From: Rhineura floridana
Lineage: Eukaryota; Chordata; Lepidosauria; Squamata; Rhineuridae
NCBI RefSeq assembly: GCF_030035675.1
Contig: NC_084489.1
Span: forward strand, 21,105,501 to 21,169,500
Reading direction: 5' to 3'
DNA length: 64,000 nt
The notes beneath the pieces are model-generated. The model searched no databases. It had not been told where the DNA came from and saw nothing but the letters and a program-made list of their open reading frames with translations. Shown one piece after another: positions 35,895-47,654 of the stretch. Both the position numbers and the translations under genes were made by a program. Every line of letters begins with the position of its first letter. Position 1 is the first letter of the stretch.

Positions 35895-36835
35895 TCTGCA
35901 GTATATCAGCCATGCCCACAATCCCACTTGCCTCTCAAATCCCTGGAGGGAGGAGACTGCCCAGTTGCAAACAGAAGAAGAAAAGTGGCAAACGTTATGG
36001 GATAAGGTACCATATAAATCAATCTCTGCCCATAACTGGGAAATTAAATATCTTACATGGTTGGTACCTAACCCTCAGGTTAATATCGCTTATGAGTCCA
36101 GGTACTTCCCCATGGATTGGAAGGGTTTCTGTGTGACAGGCACCTATCAACACATGTGGTGGAATTGTAAATATGTATATGATTTCTGGAGAAAGGTTTT
36201 TCACTAAATGTCTGGAATTAGCAGTTAATTCAGCCAGATTTCAGAGTTGCCTTATTGAATGTAGTTTCAGGCCTTTTCAAAGATCTGACAGCTAAGACTC
36301 TCATTTCACATTTACTTAATGCAGCTAGATCCATCATAGAACAGCAGGGTTTTATGACTCTGATATGAATCAATCATATCAAAAGATCTGTGAAATTCTC
36401 CTAATGGAAAAACTGATGAGTAAGATTAGGCTAATGAGAAGACAAACAAAAAGAGACAGATTTGATACAATTTGGTCTAAGTTTATTGATTTTACTAATA
36501 ATCCAGAATCTGGAAGGCCACCTCCACAGACATATGATTCGGTATAGTACAGCTAGATTCCGTAAAAGAGAAAGAGATATAGAAAAATGGGTTACCCTAA
36601 GATATAAATTTATTGTTAATTAAAAATTGATACCATGAAATTGCCTCAGGAATAGATAAGAAAATAATTGTTTATTTAATTAATTATTGAAACATATTTA
36701 TGGGATTGTATTTCATTTCCCTCTCCTTCCCTTTGTGAATTCATGTACTGAATAACCTTTACCCACAAGATGTTAATCTGCCTTTATTTTTAAACCTAAT
36801 AAAAATTATTAAATTTATTAAAACAAATTCCTATT
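35895..36835 (+). mobile_element. L1 LINE 3' fragment
   Basis: The plus strand encodes the end of an L1 ORF2, with the cysteine/histidine segment TGTYQHMWWNCKYVYDFW near 36,140-36,200. A 3' region ends in aataaaaattattaaattta. Stops and frame changes break the frame. A second, longer L1 copy is at 43,282-47,637. Confidence 0.8.
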
Positions 36836-36839
36836 ACTC

Positions 36840-37074
36840 AAAATATCACAGTGGTCCATTCAGCGCCACCTTTCAGAAACCGGAGCTTGCTTGACCTTTT
36901 TTCATTTACAGTCAGATTGTGGATTCTTCATTCTCTGCTACTGGGGATGACCACTGGGAAGAAGCAGGTTCACAGGGAATATAATTAAAGTGTATTAAGG
37001 ACACCAAAGGCAGTTTGTCAACTTTACATCCCAATTGGTACAGAAGCTATAGGGTATGTCTGAAGGCACAAAAG
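36840..37074. other. No feature recognised
   Basis: Short unassigned interval between the L1 fragment and the 5S-derived SINE. Confidence 0.4.
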
Positions 37075-37204
37075 GCCAGCTCCCTGCCAGGTCTGGTCAG
37101 TGCCTGGATGGGAGACCCCCTGGGAACCATATGTAAGCTACCTTGGGTTTCATGAAAAAGAAAGGTGGGGTATAAATGCAATAAATAATAAACAAATCAA
37201 TCAA
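37075..37204 (+). mobile_element. 5S rRNA-derived SINE with L2-like tail
   Basis: Positions 37,083-37,137 closely resemble the 3' half of vertebrate 5S rRNA, including exact ctggatgggagacc and cctgggaa, the region that includes the internal promoter box C. The tail aaggtggggtataaatgcaa with ataaataataaac resembles the L2-like tails elsewhere in the window. The 5' half of the 5S head is missing. Confidence 0.75.
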
Positions 37205-37572
37205 AATGCAAATGACAGAGCTTGGTCGTATGACTGAGGCACCACGAATGAGCACACTGAAAGCAAAGACACTGAGCCCAGCAGGTTTAGTGTTTTGGAA
37301 GTGTATGGCTCAACCATTTTTAAATTATGTATCCACAGAAGGTGCAGGTAAAAGAAAGAGTTTTGCAACACCTTAAAGACTAACAACATCCTGGGGCATA
37401 ATCTTTTTTTTTTTTAATATTATTGATATTTTCCAGGTATAGACTATGCAGAGTACATTCAACAAAATGAACAAACAAAAACCCTAACAAATCCTGGAGC
37501 AACACTAACATAATAGACCGAAACGGTCATTAAATCTTAGTAGTTTATACCCACTGGCCCTTAGTGGACTTC
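37205..37572. other. No gene recognised
   Basis: Unassigned sequence with a T-run at about 37,405-37,417. Confidence 0.4.
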
Positions 37573-37573
37573 A

Positions 37574-37915
37574 GTCAGGGGTGGGGAAGCCTCCAGCCCA
37601 GGTGCCAAATGCAGCTCTCCAGGCCTCTCTACTTGGCCCTTGGGATTCTCCCCAGGCTAGACCCCCCCCTCCTGGCTCTGCTTGCTGCCTGACTGGAATG
37701 TGTCTTTGAACCCTGATAATGCCTCTTGCTTCCCTGGATGGAGGACAGAGAGGGGTGTGAGTAGAAGTTAGCTTAACCATACAAAGTTAACATTTACATG
37801 CATTGCTCTGCCCCCTTTTGCTTCTGGCCTACCCAACACAAGCATGTGGCCCTCAGAAGGTTCCACAGAAGAGAATGTGTGGCACTCGGGCTGAAAAAGG
37901 TTCCCCACCTCTGGT
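37574..37915. mobile_element. hAT/Charlie-like non-autonomous element, clear ends
   Basis: The left end tcaggggtggggaagcc and right end ggttccccacctctgg are good inverted repeats of the caggggtggggaac type used by hAT-Charlie elements. The interior aligns with 34,172-34,590. No open frame. Confidence 0.7.
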
Positions 37916-37917
37916 GA

Positions 37918-38757
37918 CATGAGGTTGCCACAGAATCATCAAGGCTGACGCCTTGCTGGTGTGCACTGTCAAATTTGTTCTGGTTCAGCAGTGTTAGGCA
38001 AGTTTCTCATACAGTGCTAACAGCCAACCTCAGGCTATCCAGCCACCCATCACGAAATGTGTTGTCTTCCAGTGACTGACTGCCGACGTAAAAAATGCAG
38101 TTAAATCCCTAGGCACCAGCTTACCTTTTTGGATGACAGGCACGAACAGCAGGACCAATGCTGGGTCTGGAATTAGCTGTTGGCCCATGACCACTGAAAT
38201 AAAAGTGAAGCATGGCATAAGCTTTTGTAGACTAAAATTAACTTCATCAGATGCTTGGTTATTATTTTCAGTTGTCAGATGCACAGGCGAATAGGAAAAA
38301 TGGTAAACGGTCGGGTCAAATGGCAATGAAAAGCAAAAAGAACAATCTGTGGCAATTCAATTAAAGCTTAAAGGCATGCAAAATGTGTACAGAAATGATT
38401 CATAACAGCAGTGATTGGTTACTGCTCAGGGTAGCAACAGATTAATATTAAAGCAATCAGCCTCTATGTGCAGAATAATCCTGCTTATGTTCACTGAGAG
38501 GTAAGTACCCATGGCCGTGCAAGCCAAAGTATGGCTTACCAAGACTTCACAAATGTGCGGGCTCTCAGAGAAGAGTTCCCAGCCATTTTTACTCCTCCGC
38601 AAGTCTCTTTTACTGCAGCACTGAGCTAAGCCAAGGTGTTACCTGAAATGGGGCATGCGGTTAAGCTGTCTCCTCACTACCCACAAGCTGTAGCTGATGT
38701 TTGTTCTTGGCTACATCTTGTGAGCAGCAAGGAGGGAGCTTAACCGCTAGTCTTAAT
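37918..38757. other. No gene recognised
   Basis: Non-coding sequence. Only short frames without known domains. Confidence 0.45.
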
Positions 38758-38759
38758 TC

Positions 38760-39352
38760 AGGCAACTCCCCTATGAGGAAAGGTTGCAGCATTTGGGGCT
38801 TTTTAACGTAGAGAAAAGGTGAATCGTAGTGACATGATAAAAGTGCAGAGCTTGGAAAAGTTACTTTTTTAAAACTACAACTCCCATCAGCCCCAGCCAG
38901 CATGGCCACTGGGTTGGGCTGATGGGACTTGTAGTTCAAAAAAGTAACTTTTCCAAGCTCTGTAGTGTATAAGATTATGGGTGGCATGGAGAAAGTGGAT
39001 AGAGAAAATATTTTTCCCTCTTAACACTAGAACTTGTGGGCATCCAGTGAAGCTGAATGCTGGAAGATTCAGGACAAATGAATATTCACACAATACATAG
39101 TTAAGTCGTGGAACTCACTCCTAGAGGAGGCAGTGATGGCCACCAACTTGGAGTGCTTTACAAGAGAATTAGACAAATTCATGAAGTATAAGTATATCAA
39201 AGGCTACTAGCCCTGACAGCTATGCTCTCTCTCCACAGTTGGAAGCAATGTGCTTGTGAATGCCAGTTGCTGGAATCCGCAGGAGGAGAGTGTGTTCTTG
39301 TGCTCAGGTCCTGCTTGCAGGTTTCCCACAGGCATCTGGTTGGCTGCTGTGA
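38760..39352 (+). mobile_element. CR1 LINE 3' region, forward; host of two insertions
   Basis: It reads as the CR1 ORF2 end (gaggaaaggttgcagcattt, then tttttccctcttaacactag) and 3' untranslated region (gcatctggttggctgctgtg). It is interrupted by a hairpin MITE at 38,846-38,962. Its last bases continue at about 40,216 beyond the reversed CR1. Confidence 0.85.
38846..38962. mobile_element. 117-bp hairpin MITE
   Basis: The arms cagagcttggaaaagttact and agtaacttttccaagctctg are perfectly complementary, and the rest of the roughly 50-bp arms differ at only a few bases. It lies inside the forward CR1. Confidence 0.9.
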
Positions 39353-39353
39353 A

Positions 39354-40193
39354 CATAAGAACATAAGAAGAGCCTGCTGGATCAGGCCAGTGGCCCATCT
39401 AGTCCAGCATCCTGTTCTCACAGTGGCCAACCAGGTGCCTGGGGGAAGCCCGCAAGCAGGACCCGAGTGCAAGAACACTCTCCCCTCCTGAGGCTTCCGG
39501 CAACTGGTTTTCAGAAGCATGCTGCCTCTGACTAGGGTGGCAGAGCACAGCCATCATGGCTAGTAGCCATTGATAGCCCTGTCCTCCATGAATTTGTCTA
39601 ATCTTCTTTTAAAGCCGTCCAAGCTGGTGGCCATTACTGCATCTTGTGGGAGCAAGTTCCATAGTTTAACTATGCGCTGAGTAAAGAAGTACTTCCTTTT
39701 GTCTGTCCTGAATCTTCCAACATTGAATGTCCACGAGTTCTAGTATTATGAGAGAGGGAAAAGAACTTTTCTCTATCCACTTTCTCAATGCCATGCATAA
39801 TTTTATACGCTTCTACCATGTCTCCTTTCACCCGCCTTTTCTCTAAACTAAAAAGCCCCAAATGCTGCAACCTTTCCTCGTAAGGGAGTCGCTCCATCCC
39901 CTTGATCATTCTGGTTGCCCTCTTCTGAACCTTTTCCAACTCTATAATATCCTTTTTGAGATGAGGTGACCAGAACTGTACACAGTATTCCAAATGCGGC
40001 CTCACCATAGATTTATACAACGGCATTATGATATCAGCTGTTTTATTTTCAATACCTTTCCTAATTATCGCTAGCATGGAATTTGCCTTTTTCACAGCTG
40101 CCGCACACTGGGTCGACATTTTCATCGTGCTGTCCACTACAACCCCGAGGTCTCTCTCCTGGTCGGTCACCGCCAGTTCAGACCCCATGAGCG
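39354..40193 (-). mobile_element. CR1 LINE 3' region, reversed, long open frame
   Basis: The minus strand carries a 190-codon frame (39,670-40,242) ending the CR1 reverse transcriptase ORF, with VRPHLEYCVQFWSPHLKKDI and KVQKRATRMIKGMERLPYEE. The CR1 3' untranslated region follows, down to cataagaacataagaagagc on the plus strand. It has inserted, in opposite orientation, into the 3' end of another CR1. The long frame suggests it is younger than its host. Confidence 0.92.
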
Positions 40194-40215
40194 TCAGGGG
40201 ATCTAAACCACTTGG

Positions 40216-40283
40216 AACAGGATGCTGGACTAGATGGGCCATTGGCCTGATCCAGCAGGCTCTTCTTATGCTCTTATGTTTAA
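40216..40283 (+). mobile_element. CR1 LINE extreme 3' end, forward
   Basis: aacaggatgctggactagat and ggcctgatccagcaggctct form the last part of a forward CR1. It continues the copy that stops at 39,352. Confidence 0.85.
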
Positions 40284-40289
40284 CTATCT

Positions 40290-42435
40290 AAGCCTAAGCT
40301 AGCCCAAACTTTGGTTTAGCTCAATGCAGCAGTAAGAAGGACTGGGGATGAGCAAAGCAGCTGCAAGTTCCTCTCTGGTAGCCCACACATTCATGCAGTC
40401 TCAGAAAGCCAAAGTTTGGCTTACAGGGTCATGAGAACAAGTTCACAGCGTGCAATGTGATTTATTCCATAGAATCTTTAATTGGGGTTACAACCTTAGT
40501 TAGGCCTAGTTGCCAAGTGTTGGTCCAAATCACACAAGAGCATATAAGACTTTCAGAAAGTCTTGAGAAAACTCCTGGAAATATGGAACAGTCCCAGTGT
40601 GGCAACCTACAGTGGACTGTTAGAGGAATGCCGCTGGGATAATTTTAGTGGTCAGAACAGGACAGAGACAGTCTGAGGGCCTTCTCTGGTGATCCATTTA
40701 TAAGTGTGGGATCCCCTGAACTTAAGTGCTCTTCTTGAACCAGTCTGTAATATTAGATCTGGGCCACAGGAGAGAAACTCACATGGCAGTTCCTTCCTGC
40801 ACGAGCCTCACCCCCCACCTTGGAAAGTAGACCAGAAGGCTTGGAGAAGTTGTAATGCCAAGTGGTTTAGATCCCCTGACATTTGAGTAGTGTGGGAGCA
40901 GTCCACACTACAGAAGCTTTCCTATGATGTGAGATAGAGGTAAGGTTGCAAACTCTAGCTGCGGAAATTCCTTGCGATTTTTTTCAGACTGAGATAGAAT
41001 TTCTACACATTGTGTTACCTGTCTAAATTCAGACCCAATTTCACCTCTTTAATTCACCTTTACTGTTTAAACCCAAACTCAGAAAACCAGACCTTTACAG
41101 GCCAGAGAGCACAACCCCTTTAATTAGGTTATATTATTTTTGTTCTTTTTTATGTTTTCTTCTCCCAGTGTATACTGTTTTCTTTCTGCATGTCATTTTA
41201 TTGTAATACTGTAAATAATATGAAAAACCTTTAAATACAGATTTTTTTTAAAAAAAAAAACCACCAGTAAACCCCAGGGAGAGACTCCAAAGACAACCAT
41301 TAGCGGAAGCCATTTCTGCCATCCTCTTAAGCTACTCTCATTGCTCTCTGCACCTGGGTGGCCAGCATGACACCTTCATACTAAAATACTTGAAATGTAA
41401 TGTGATGTTTTTACGTTAAAGCTGGGTTGGCTTGTCCTCAGCTTCCTGCTTTTTAAATTTAGTTTTTAGTTGGCCTCTTACTATTTTTAACAGATCCGGG
41501 TTCTTTTTTCAGAAGTCTAGAAACTGCACTGGTCGTGTTAATGTTCAGTTTCACCAGCAGCTCGGCCTTCACAACACTATCATTTGGCCTGTTCTGTCCT
41601 TGGTCCACAGTTGTGTCATTAAACTGAAAACTCTCTCACAGTAGACATTAAACACAAGAATGGAAAGTGTAAAAGAGACCATTTGGCTGCCACTATCCTC
41701 TAGCATTTGTCTGAATTCTTCCACCCATCTCTGATCTATGTACTGCTCCTTGGAGATAATCTCTTCCCTTATTTGTTGTAAAACTCAGTAGACGTCATAC
41801 AGCTGGCCAATGTCAATTTAACCCACCATTAATGTGGTGTTATTATGTGAAGAACGTGTTGCAGAATGCACCTGCAACAGAACACCAGTCTGGAAGGACC
41901 CACAGCAGATGCCATTGTGAACAATGGAGATACAGCATTGTATTCATACGGAATGTCCTGCTAAGTAAACTAAAAAATAAGTGGTCACTTCCTCAAGAAG
42001 AGCATATGATTGGAAGAGACATGAGACAGCCACTTGCTGAAGATAAGCAGGATCTAGCTCTGCTCAGGGACTGGAAGGGAGACCTGAGAACTACAGATGT
42101 AGCTCAACCTTAAGAATGGCATTACACCAGCCAGCACAGCAATGCTAGAACCATCTGGTGGCTCCATCCTCCTCCTCCGGATACAGCTGGGTGCTGGCGT
42201 TGTCTCGGTGCTGCTGAGCTCGGGCAGAGACGCCTGCCACTTCTCTTGTTTTCTCTGTTATTGCTGCTTTGGGCAAGCGCTGCCACTCAAGGAGAGGAGC
42301 TACACGCCTGCGAAGAGATCCAGCAAAGGCACATGGGGCTGTTTCACACATGCATGTACATCTCTGGATGACTAGGAGCTGAACATACAAACTAACTCCA
42401 TTAAGAAGCATTGCGTCTGAGACAACATGACATTT
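40290..42435. other. No gene recognised
   Basis: Unassigned sequence with an A-run near 41,252. A 22-bp exact inverted match joins 40,194-40,215 and 40,858-40,879. The segment 42,137-42,340 is unusually rich in G, C and CpG but shows no coding family and no splice context; it could be the body of a retroposon whose 3' end follows. Confidence 0.4.
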
Positions 42436-42439
42436 GTTA

Positions 42440-42612
42440 TTGTATTGTTATTGAAAGATGTTGCTATTGCTTTTTTCCAATAATATTTTTATTTAAATTT
42501 TTGTAAACTGTATTGTCCTTTTCTGATGTGTATTTTTTATTTGTGTTTATTTTTTGTTAGCCGCCTTGAGGGTCTTTTTGGCCAAAAGGCAGCATAGAAA
42601 TAAACTGTAAAA
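42440..42612 (+). mobile_element. L2-like retroposon 3' end
   Basis: A T/A-rich stretch leads into gttagccgccttgagggtct and aaaggcagcatagaaataaa, followed by A/T runs. Similar 3' ends occur at 45,187-45,255, 52,800-53,040 and 58,388-58,531. Confidence 0.55.
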
Positions 42613-43029
42613 AAAAATTTTTTTTCCCCCATGTGGAATGCTGTAGCAAGAGTTTGTTAATCTGCCCATTTCACACCATTGTGAATTGAAAGCACTGACA
42701 TTTGTTTTTTTTAAAAGTGATGTTTCAACATCATATCATTTTCCATTCAATGCCACTTTGTAATGCACAGTCTTGACATTCCACCCACATGGTTACAGGA
42801 AGTCATGGAAGATGTGTGAGCACAAGTAATGTTCTCCTGCCGGCTCCTGTTCAGTAGGCATTAGAATGAGACAATTGTGAAGAATAGGGAAGATGTTGAC
42901 TACAGCCATCTGCTATGGGACTGGTAAGCTTTTGGTGCAAAAAACCCTTAGCTTCTATTGTTTTTTGTATTGGTTTGTAATCTACCTTAATCATTCTTAA
43001 AATTTTGAAGTCTTCTCACAGAATTCTAA
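42613..43029. other. No feature recognised
   Basis: Unassigned non-coding sequence. Confidence 0.4.
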
Positions 43030-43207
43030 TTTCTGGAGTGGTTTAACAGTGAATATGTCTTCTTAGGGAACTGCAGCTCTGTGAGAGAGGAAGAAGGGTC
43101 TCCTAACAATTCTCAGCACCCTTAACAAACTGCAGTTCCCAGGGTTCTTTGGGGGAAGCCACAACTGTTTAAAACAGTATGAGGCTGCTTTAAATGTATA
43201 GTGCAGA
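43030..43207. repeat. Foldback element, partial copy
   Basis: It contains gagtggtttaacagtgaata, ctgtgagagaggaagaaggg, ttctcagcacccttaacaaa and ttctttgggggaagccacaa, which is one and a half arms of the 28,203-28,530 family. Confidence 0.7.
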
Positions 43208-45186
43208 TGAGGCCTCTATTAAGTAAAATTAGTACATTTAAAATTATGCATCATTCATTCTGCTTTAAGATAGCCATGAAGGGGCATGTCTTGCCATTAG
43301 GCAAGATGGTCGCTTAAGATCTTTGCTCCTAAATCTGACAAGGTAGTTTCTGATAAATGCTGATAGATTAAGATGATTTCATCACAAAAGGTGAGAAAGA
43401 GGAGGGGATGTGTTCAGCCCCCACTAAGGAGCAGAAAAAGGCTCTAAGATTGGCTTTGCCGAAGGTAAACTCCTAAGAAGAGTCAGAGCTGTCAAGCTCA
43501 GATGAAACTGACATGACGCAAGGAGGCCTGACAAGGACTAAAGTTATGACGAGATACCTCCTCGTTAGTTCAAAGGAGTTAGCGGGGGATTCACAAGTTG
43601 CACTATTGACTATAAACTTTCAGACTTGCAAACCCAGATGTCAGGGGTTGCTATCACAGCTAATGAGGCCTTTAATCTCAGCATGAAGCATCAGTCTAAA
43701 TTAGAAAAACTTAAAATGACATCCCATTATCTTCAAATAAAGTGGGAATAACAGGACAACAAAGACCATGGAATGAATATTAGGCTATGTGGTATCCCTG
43801 AACTGAAGAAGGGGGTAACCCTATTTAATTTATTCTGCAATGGTGGAAAGATTTGCAAATACCAGTGGAAGTCATGACAAAAGATATAGATGGAGTTTAC
43901 AGAGTCACTGATCTGCGTGCCAAAGATGGCAGCACTCAGTGAGACTTGGTGATTAAGTCTGACAGATTTTGTGTCAAGGATGATGTTTGTAAAGCCTTAT
44001 GCAACTTTCGAGTGTTGAAATATTGAGATCATCAAGTCCACATATTCCAAGATGTGTGTGCCAAAACACTCAAACGAAGACAGGAACTAGATATTACTGA
44101 AACCCGGAAACAAGTTGGGCTTCTATATTGGTGGGGATTTCCATTCAAATTAGTGGCGCATCACAACAGCAAGTTCCTCTCCCCTTCTACAATTCATGAA
44201 GTGAAAATTATGTTGTTGGATTTAGGAGTGACCCTCCCCAGTGAGGAGATAGAAGGCAAGATTTGTTCTGAAGATGGAGAAGGACCAGGCTGGATCACAA
44301 AGATGAAGAAGAAGCAGTCGGTGGATCTTCACCCAGTGCACCCATGAGGATATATACCTCAGCACCAATATCTGAACACTGATGCTGACTGAATCTTCAC
44401 ACTATCATCTTATACTTCCATCCATGCAGTTATATTACAAATCTGTCAACAGTTTACTCCTCTGAAAATCTCCAGACCTGTCAGACAAGGGAGGCTACAA
44501 TGAGTTCCTTTTTTCATGTGGGTTCACTTAGTGCCTAGCTTCCATTATGCACCTCAAGATCTCGGGCATAGAACTGCCACATATACAATGGGATTGCCCT
44601 GAGCTCCTTCCACTTGAGAGTGCCAATGTTTTGTGTTTGTTCCGGTTCTGTTTAATTGTTCATTCTCATGTTTATTTTTGGGGAGGTCAGTATCCAAATT
44701 CTTCATTGTTTCATGAAGATTTTGGGGGAGATTATGCTTCTTAATGGTTGTCAAAACTATGAATAAAATCAAATTCCTCTCTTTAAATGTTAGAGGGCTG
44801 GCCACTCACCAGAAGAGATCCCGTATTGCAATGTTATTAAAAGCTGAAGCCCCAAATATTATTTTCCTACAGGAAACTCATCAAAGAGCCTTGCTTGTTA
44901 ATGTCCTCAAAAGTAAATGGCTTCGAGAGCAGTATAACTCTTTTGGATCTTCCAAAGCCCAGGGAGTTTCAAACTTGCTTGCCCGGTAGCCCGCAAGAGG
45001 ATGACAGAGGGTGATATATATGTGTGCTAAAGGCCAACTGGAGGATACACCTATCACTCTGGGTTCAGTATACTGTCCTAATACAGGCCAAGAAATTTTT
45101 CTGAGGAAAGCTATGGAGGTTTTGGATAACTTGGCCAGGGTATACTCATCCTGGGGGGAGATCTTTATGTTGTATTTTTATATTTG

Positions 45187-45255
45187 TGTTTTTTGTAAGG
45201 CGCCTTGAGGGCATTTGGCCGGAAGGCGGGGTATAAATAAATAAATCATCATCTT
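45187..45255 (+). mobile_element. L2-like 3' end nested in L1
   Basis: aaggcgccttgagggcattt and ggcggggtataaataaataa interrupt the L1 endonuclease region. Confidence 0.65.
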
Positions 45256-45639
45256 AATACGGTCGCAGATAGAGCCAAGGATAGCACTGGTCACTGCAAA
45301 TCTGCTAAACTGTCCCCCTCACCCATCCACAATATCTTAGCACATTATGCTCTAGCGAACATTTAGCATTATAAACACACCAAAGAACAAAATTATTCTT
45401 TTTACTCTCCTGGTTATAAATCTTATCCACATTTAGACTATCTGTTAATTACACAGAGGGAGGAAAATTGGATTATTGAATCAGATATTGGATGATTACT
45501 GCTTCTGACCATGCACCTGTAACCACCTGTAACTGGGAGAAGCAGATAATTCACTCCGTACTTGGCATCTTCCTGTTCATTTGTGCTGGCGTAAAGGCTT
45601 ATTAACAAATATATTCATGGTGGAAAAAGTGCTAGGTTA

Positions 45640-46078
45640 TGTAATTGAGTCAATTATCTATGTATGGATGTGAAAGTTGGACAGTGAAAAAAGCGGATAA
45701 GAGAAAAATCAACTCATTTGAAATGTGGTGTTGGAGGAGAGCTTTGCGCATACCATGGTCTGTGTAAAAGACAAATAATTGGGTGTTAGAACAAATTAAA
45801 CCAGAACTGTCACTAGAAGCTAAAATGATGAAACTGAGATTATCATACTTTGGACACATAATGAGAAGACCTGATTCACTAGAAAAGACAATAATGCTTG
45901 GAAAAACATAAGGGAGTAGAAAAAGAGGAAGGCCAAACAAGAGATGGATTGATTCCATAAAGGAAGCCACAGACCTGAACTGAACAGGGTGGTTCATGAC
46001 AGATGCTCTTGGAGGTCACCGATTCATAGGGTCCCCATAAGTCATAATCGACCTGAAGGCACATAACAACAAAATAGA
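45640..46078 (+). mobile_element. Bov-B/RTE LINE 3' fragment nested in L1
   Basis: The forward-strand counterpart of the copy at 4,998-5,632: tgtatggatgtgaaagttgg, ctttggacacataatgagaa, and the 3' end cctgaaggcacataacaaca. The 5'-truncated copy lies within L1 ORF2 sequence. Confidence 0.85.
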
Positions 46079-47021
46079 CATCAAAGTGATGGTGGTTTGG
46101 TTATTCCCAATCTGAAGTTTGAGTACTCCTAAATCTGAGTACTGATCAATTGGGTAAGGATGGAAATAGGAACTGACACACACTTAAGTAGAATTGTCCC
46201 CCTCCCTTTGGAAAACTCTTATAATCTTGTACACATCTCAGTTAATCCATTTCTAAAAACTATCCTGCATATTCGGAAAAGATGGGAGAAACATTTAACT
46301 CCATCAATATCCCCTTTATTGCCTTTTCTTGAACACCCACACTTTCAAGATCCATATAAGTACAGACACTTTGGTAAATGGGAGAGGACTGGTGTCTACA
46401 GACTATGTGATTTGTTCGAGGGCAAAGCCCCATTATCCAAAGAACAATTCTTGGAGAAATTGGGTAGCATTCATACAAATTGGTTGCAATTGCTACAAGT
46501 TCAGACATTTACTACTTCTTTGCTAGGGAATGCAGATCCTGTGCATCCTTTGACATTTTTTGAAAGTTATTGTAGATCCACATCTATCAACTTTAAAGGG
46601 ACTCTTAAGTTGCTGTATAGGATCTACTGCAAGCCTGAAAAAGCTATGGGAAGCGGATTTAGAAGTTAACATTACAGACCAATCTTGGAAAACAATGTGG
46701 CACAACCCCCCCATCAGGGTTATTTCTGCTAAAATTAAATTCATGTTTAAAGTTGTATCTAGATGGCACTTTGCTTAGTTAAAATGGTGAGAATTATCCC
46801 TGGGCACTCTAACCATTGCTGGAGAGGATGTAAAGAGGTGGGTATTTTTCTCCATATGTGGTGGGATAGCCCAGTGGTACAATCTTTCTGGATTAATATA
46901 TTTCAAGAAATTTCCTCCATTGTATGCCAAATTATTCCACCTAATGCTTGTACAGCTTTGTCTATCTTTTCAGAAGATCTACAGAAACTTTCTCAAAAAA
47001 CTCTTGTTGTCTTATTGAAAA

Positions 47022-47182
47022 ATGAAATGGACTGCCTTCAAGTCGATTCCGACTTAAGGGTCACCCTATGAATAAGATTTTCATGGTAAGCGGTATTCAG
47101 AGGAGGTTTACCATTGCCTTCCTCTGAGGCTGAGAGGCAGTGACTAGCCCAAGGTCGCCCAGTGAGCTTCATGGCTGTGTGA
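47022..47182 (-). mobile_element. Sauria-type SINE, 5'-truncated, nested in L1
   Basis: The Bov-B-like tail (gactgccttcaagtcgattc) is followed by the middle part (gaggcagtgactagcccaag) and stops at atggctgtgtga. The tRNA-like head is missing. Confidence 0.85.
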
Positions 47183-47654
47183 GGCAGCTGTCAAAATGGA
47201 AAGTGCTCATTACTGGAACCACAGTTCTGTTTTTACCATAGATGGTTGGTGGTGTCAAATTTGGACAACTGTATTACAAGACGAGTTAATACAGTGTAGT
47301 AAACAGAGGGGTGATAAAATTTGACAACTTTGAAACTACTTGGTGGCCCTTTCTAACTTACCTTATGTCTCCAGGTTATGCTGTGCGACCTCCCAAAAGT
47401 CACTTACCTTTTTCGGTCAGATCATCTCTCACACTACTAGCATTTAATACATGGCTCCTGTTGGCCTTTACGTGCACTTATATCCCTTTTTCCTGTTTGA
47501 GTTTGTAATATGCACCTCTTACGTGATGTAGCTACTGTTTGTTTGCTGTTAATAATAAAAGAAAAATCTTGGGAGTAAGTTCTATTTTGTATTATGTTTT
47601 AGAAAATGAAAATCTAATAAAAACAATTTTTAAAAAAAAGATAGCCATGAAGAA

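Larger units (their letters stand above)
43282..47637 (+). mobile_element. L1 LINE with 15-bp target duplication and nested insertions
   Basis: The insertion is bounded by direct repeats aagatagccatgaag at 43,267-43,281 and 47,638-47,652, and ends in aataaaaacaattttt plus an A-tract. Parts in order: a 5' leader; an ORF1 remnant with CAKTLKRRQELDITETRKQ (about 44,054-44,230); the ORF2 endonuclease start (FLSLNVRGLATHQKRSRIAM, FLQETHQ; about 44,750-44,990); further endonuclease remnants to about 45,500; and the ORF2 C-terminal part (46,160-47,010) with CWRGCKEVGIFLHMWWDSPV. Internal deletions and stops make it inactive. It carries an L2-like tail (45,187), a Bov-B piece (45,640) and a SINE (47,022). 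Confidence 0.88.

Noticed and set aside
37083-37137. Possible 5S rRNA gene
   Set aside because: Only the 3' half of 5S is present, with changes, and it is fused to a retroposon tail.
39670-40242. 190-codon frame as a host gene
   Set aside because: It is the C-terminal part of the CR1 LINE reverse transcriptase protein.
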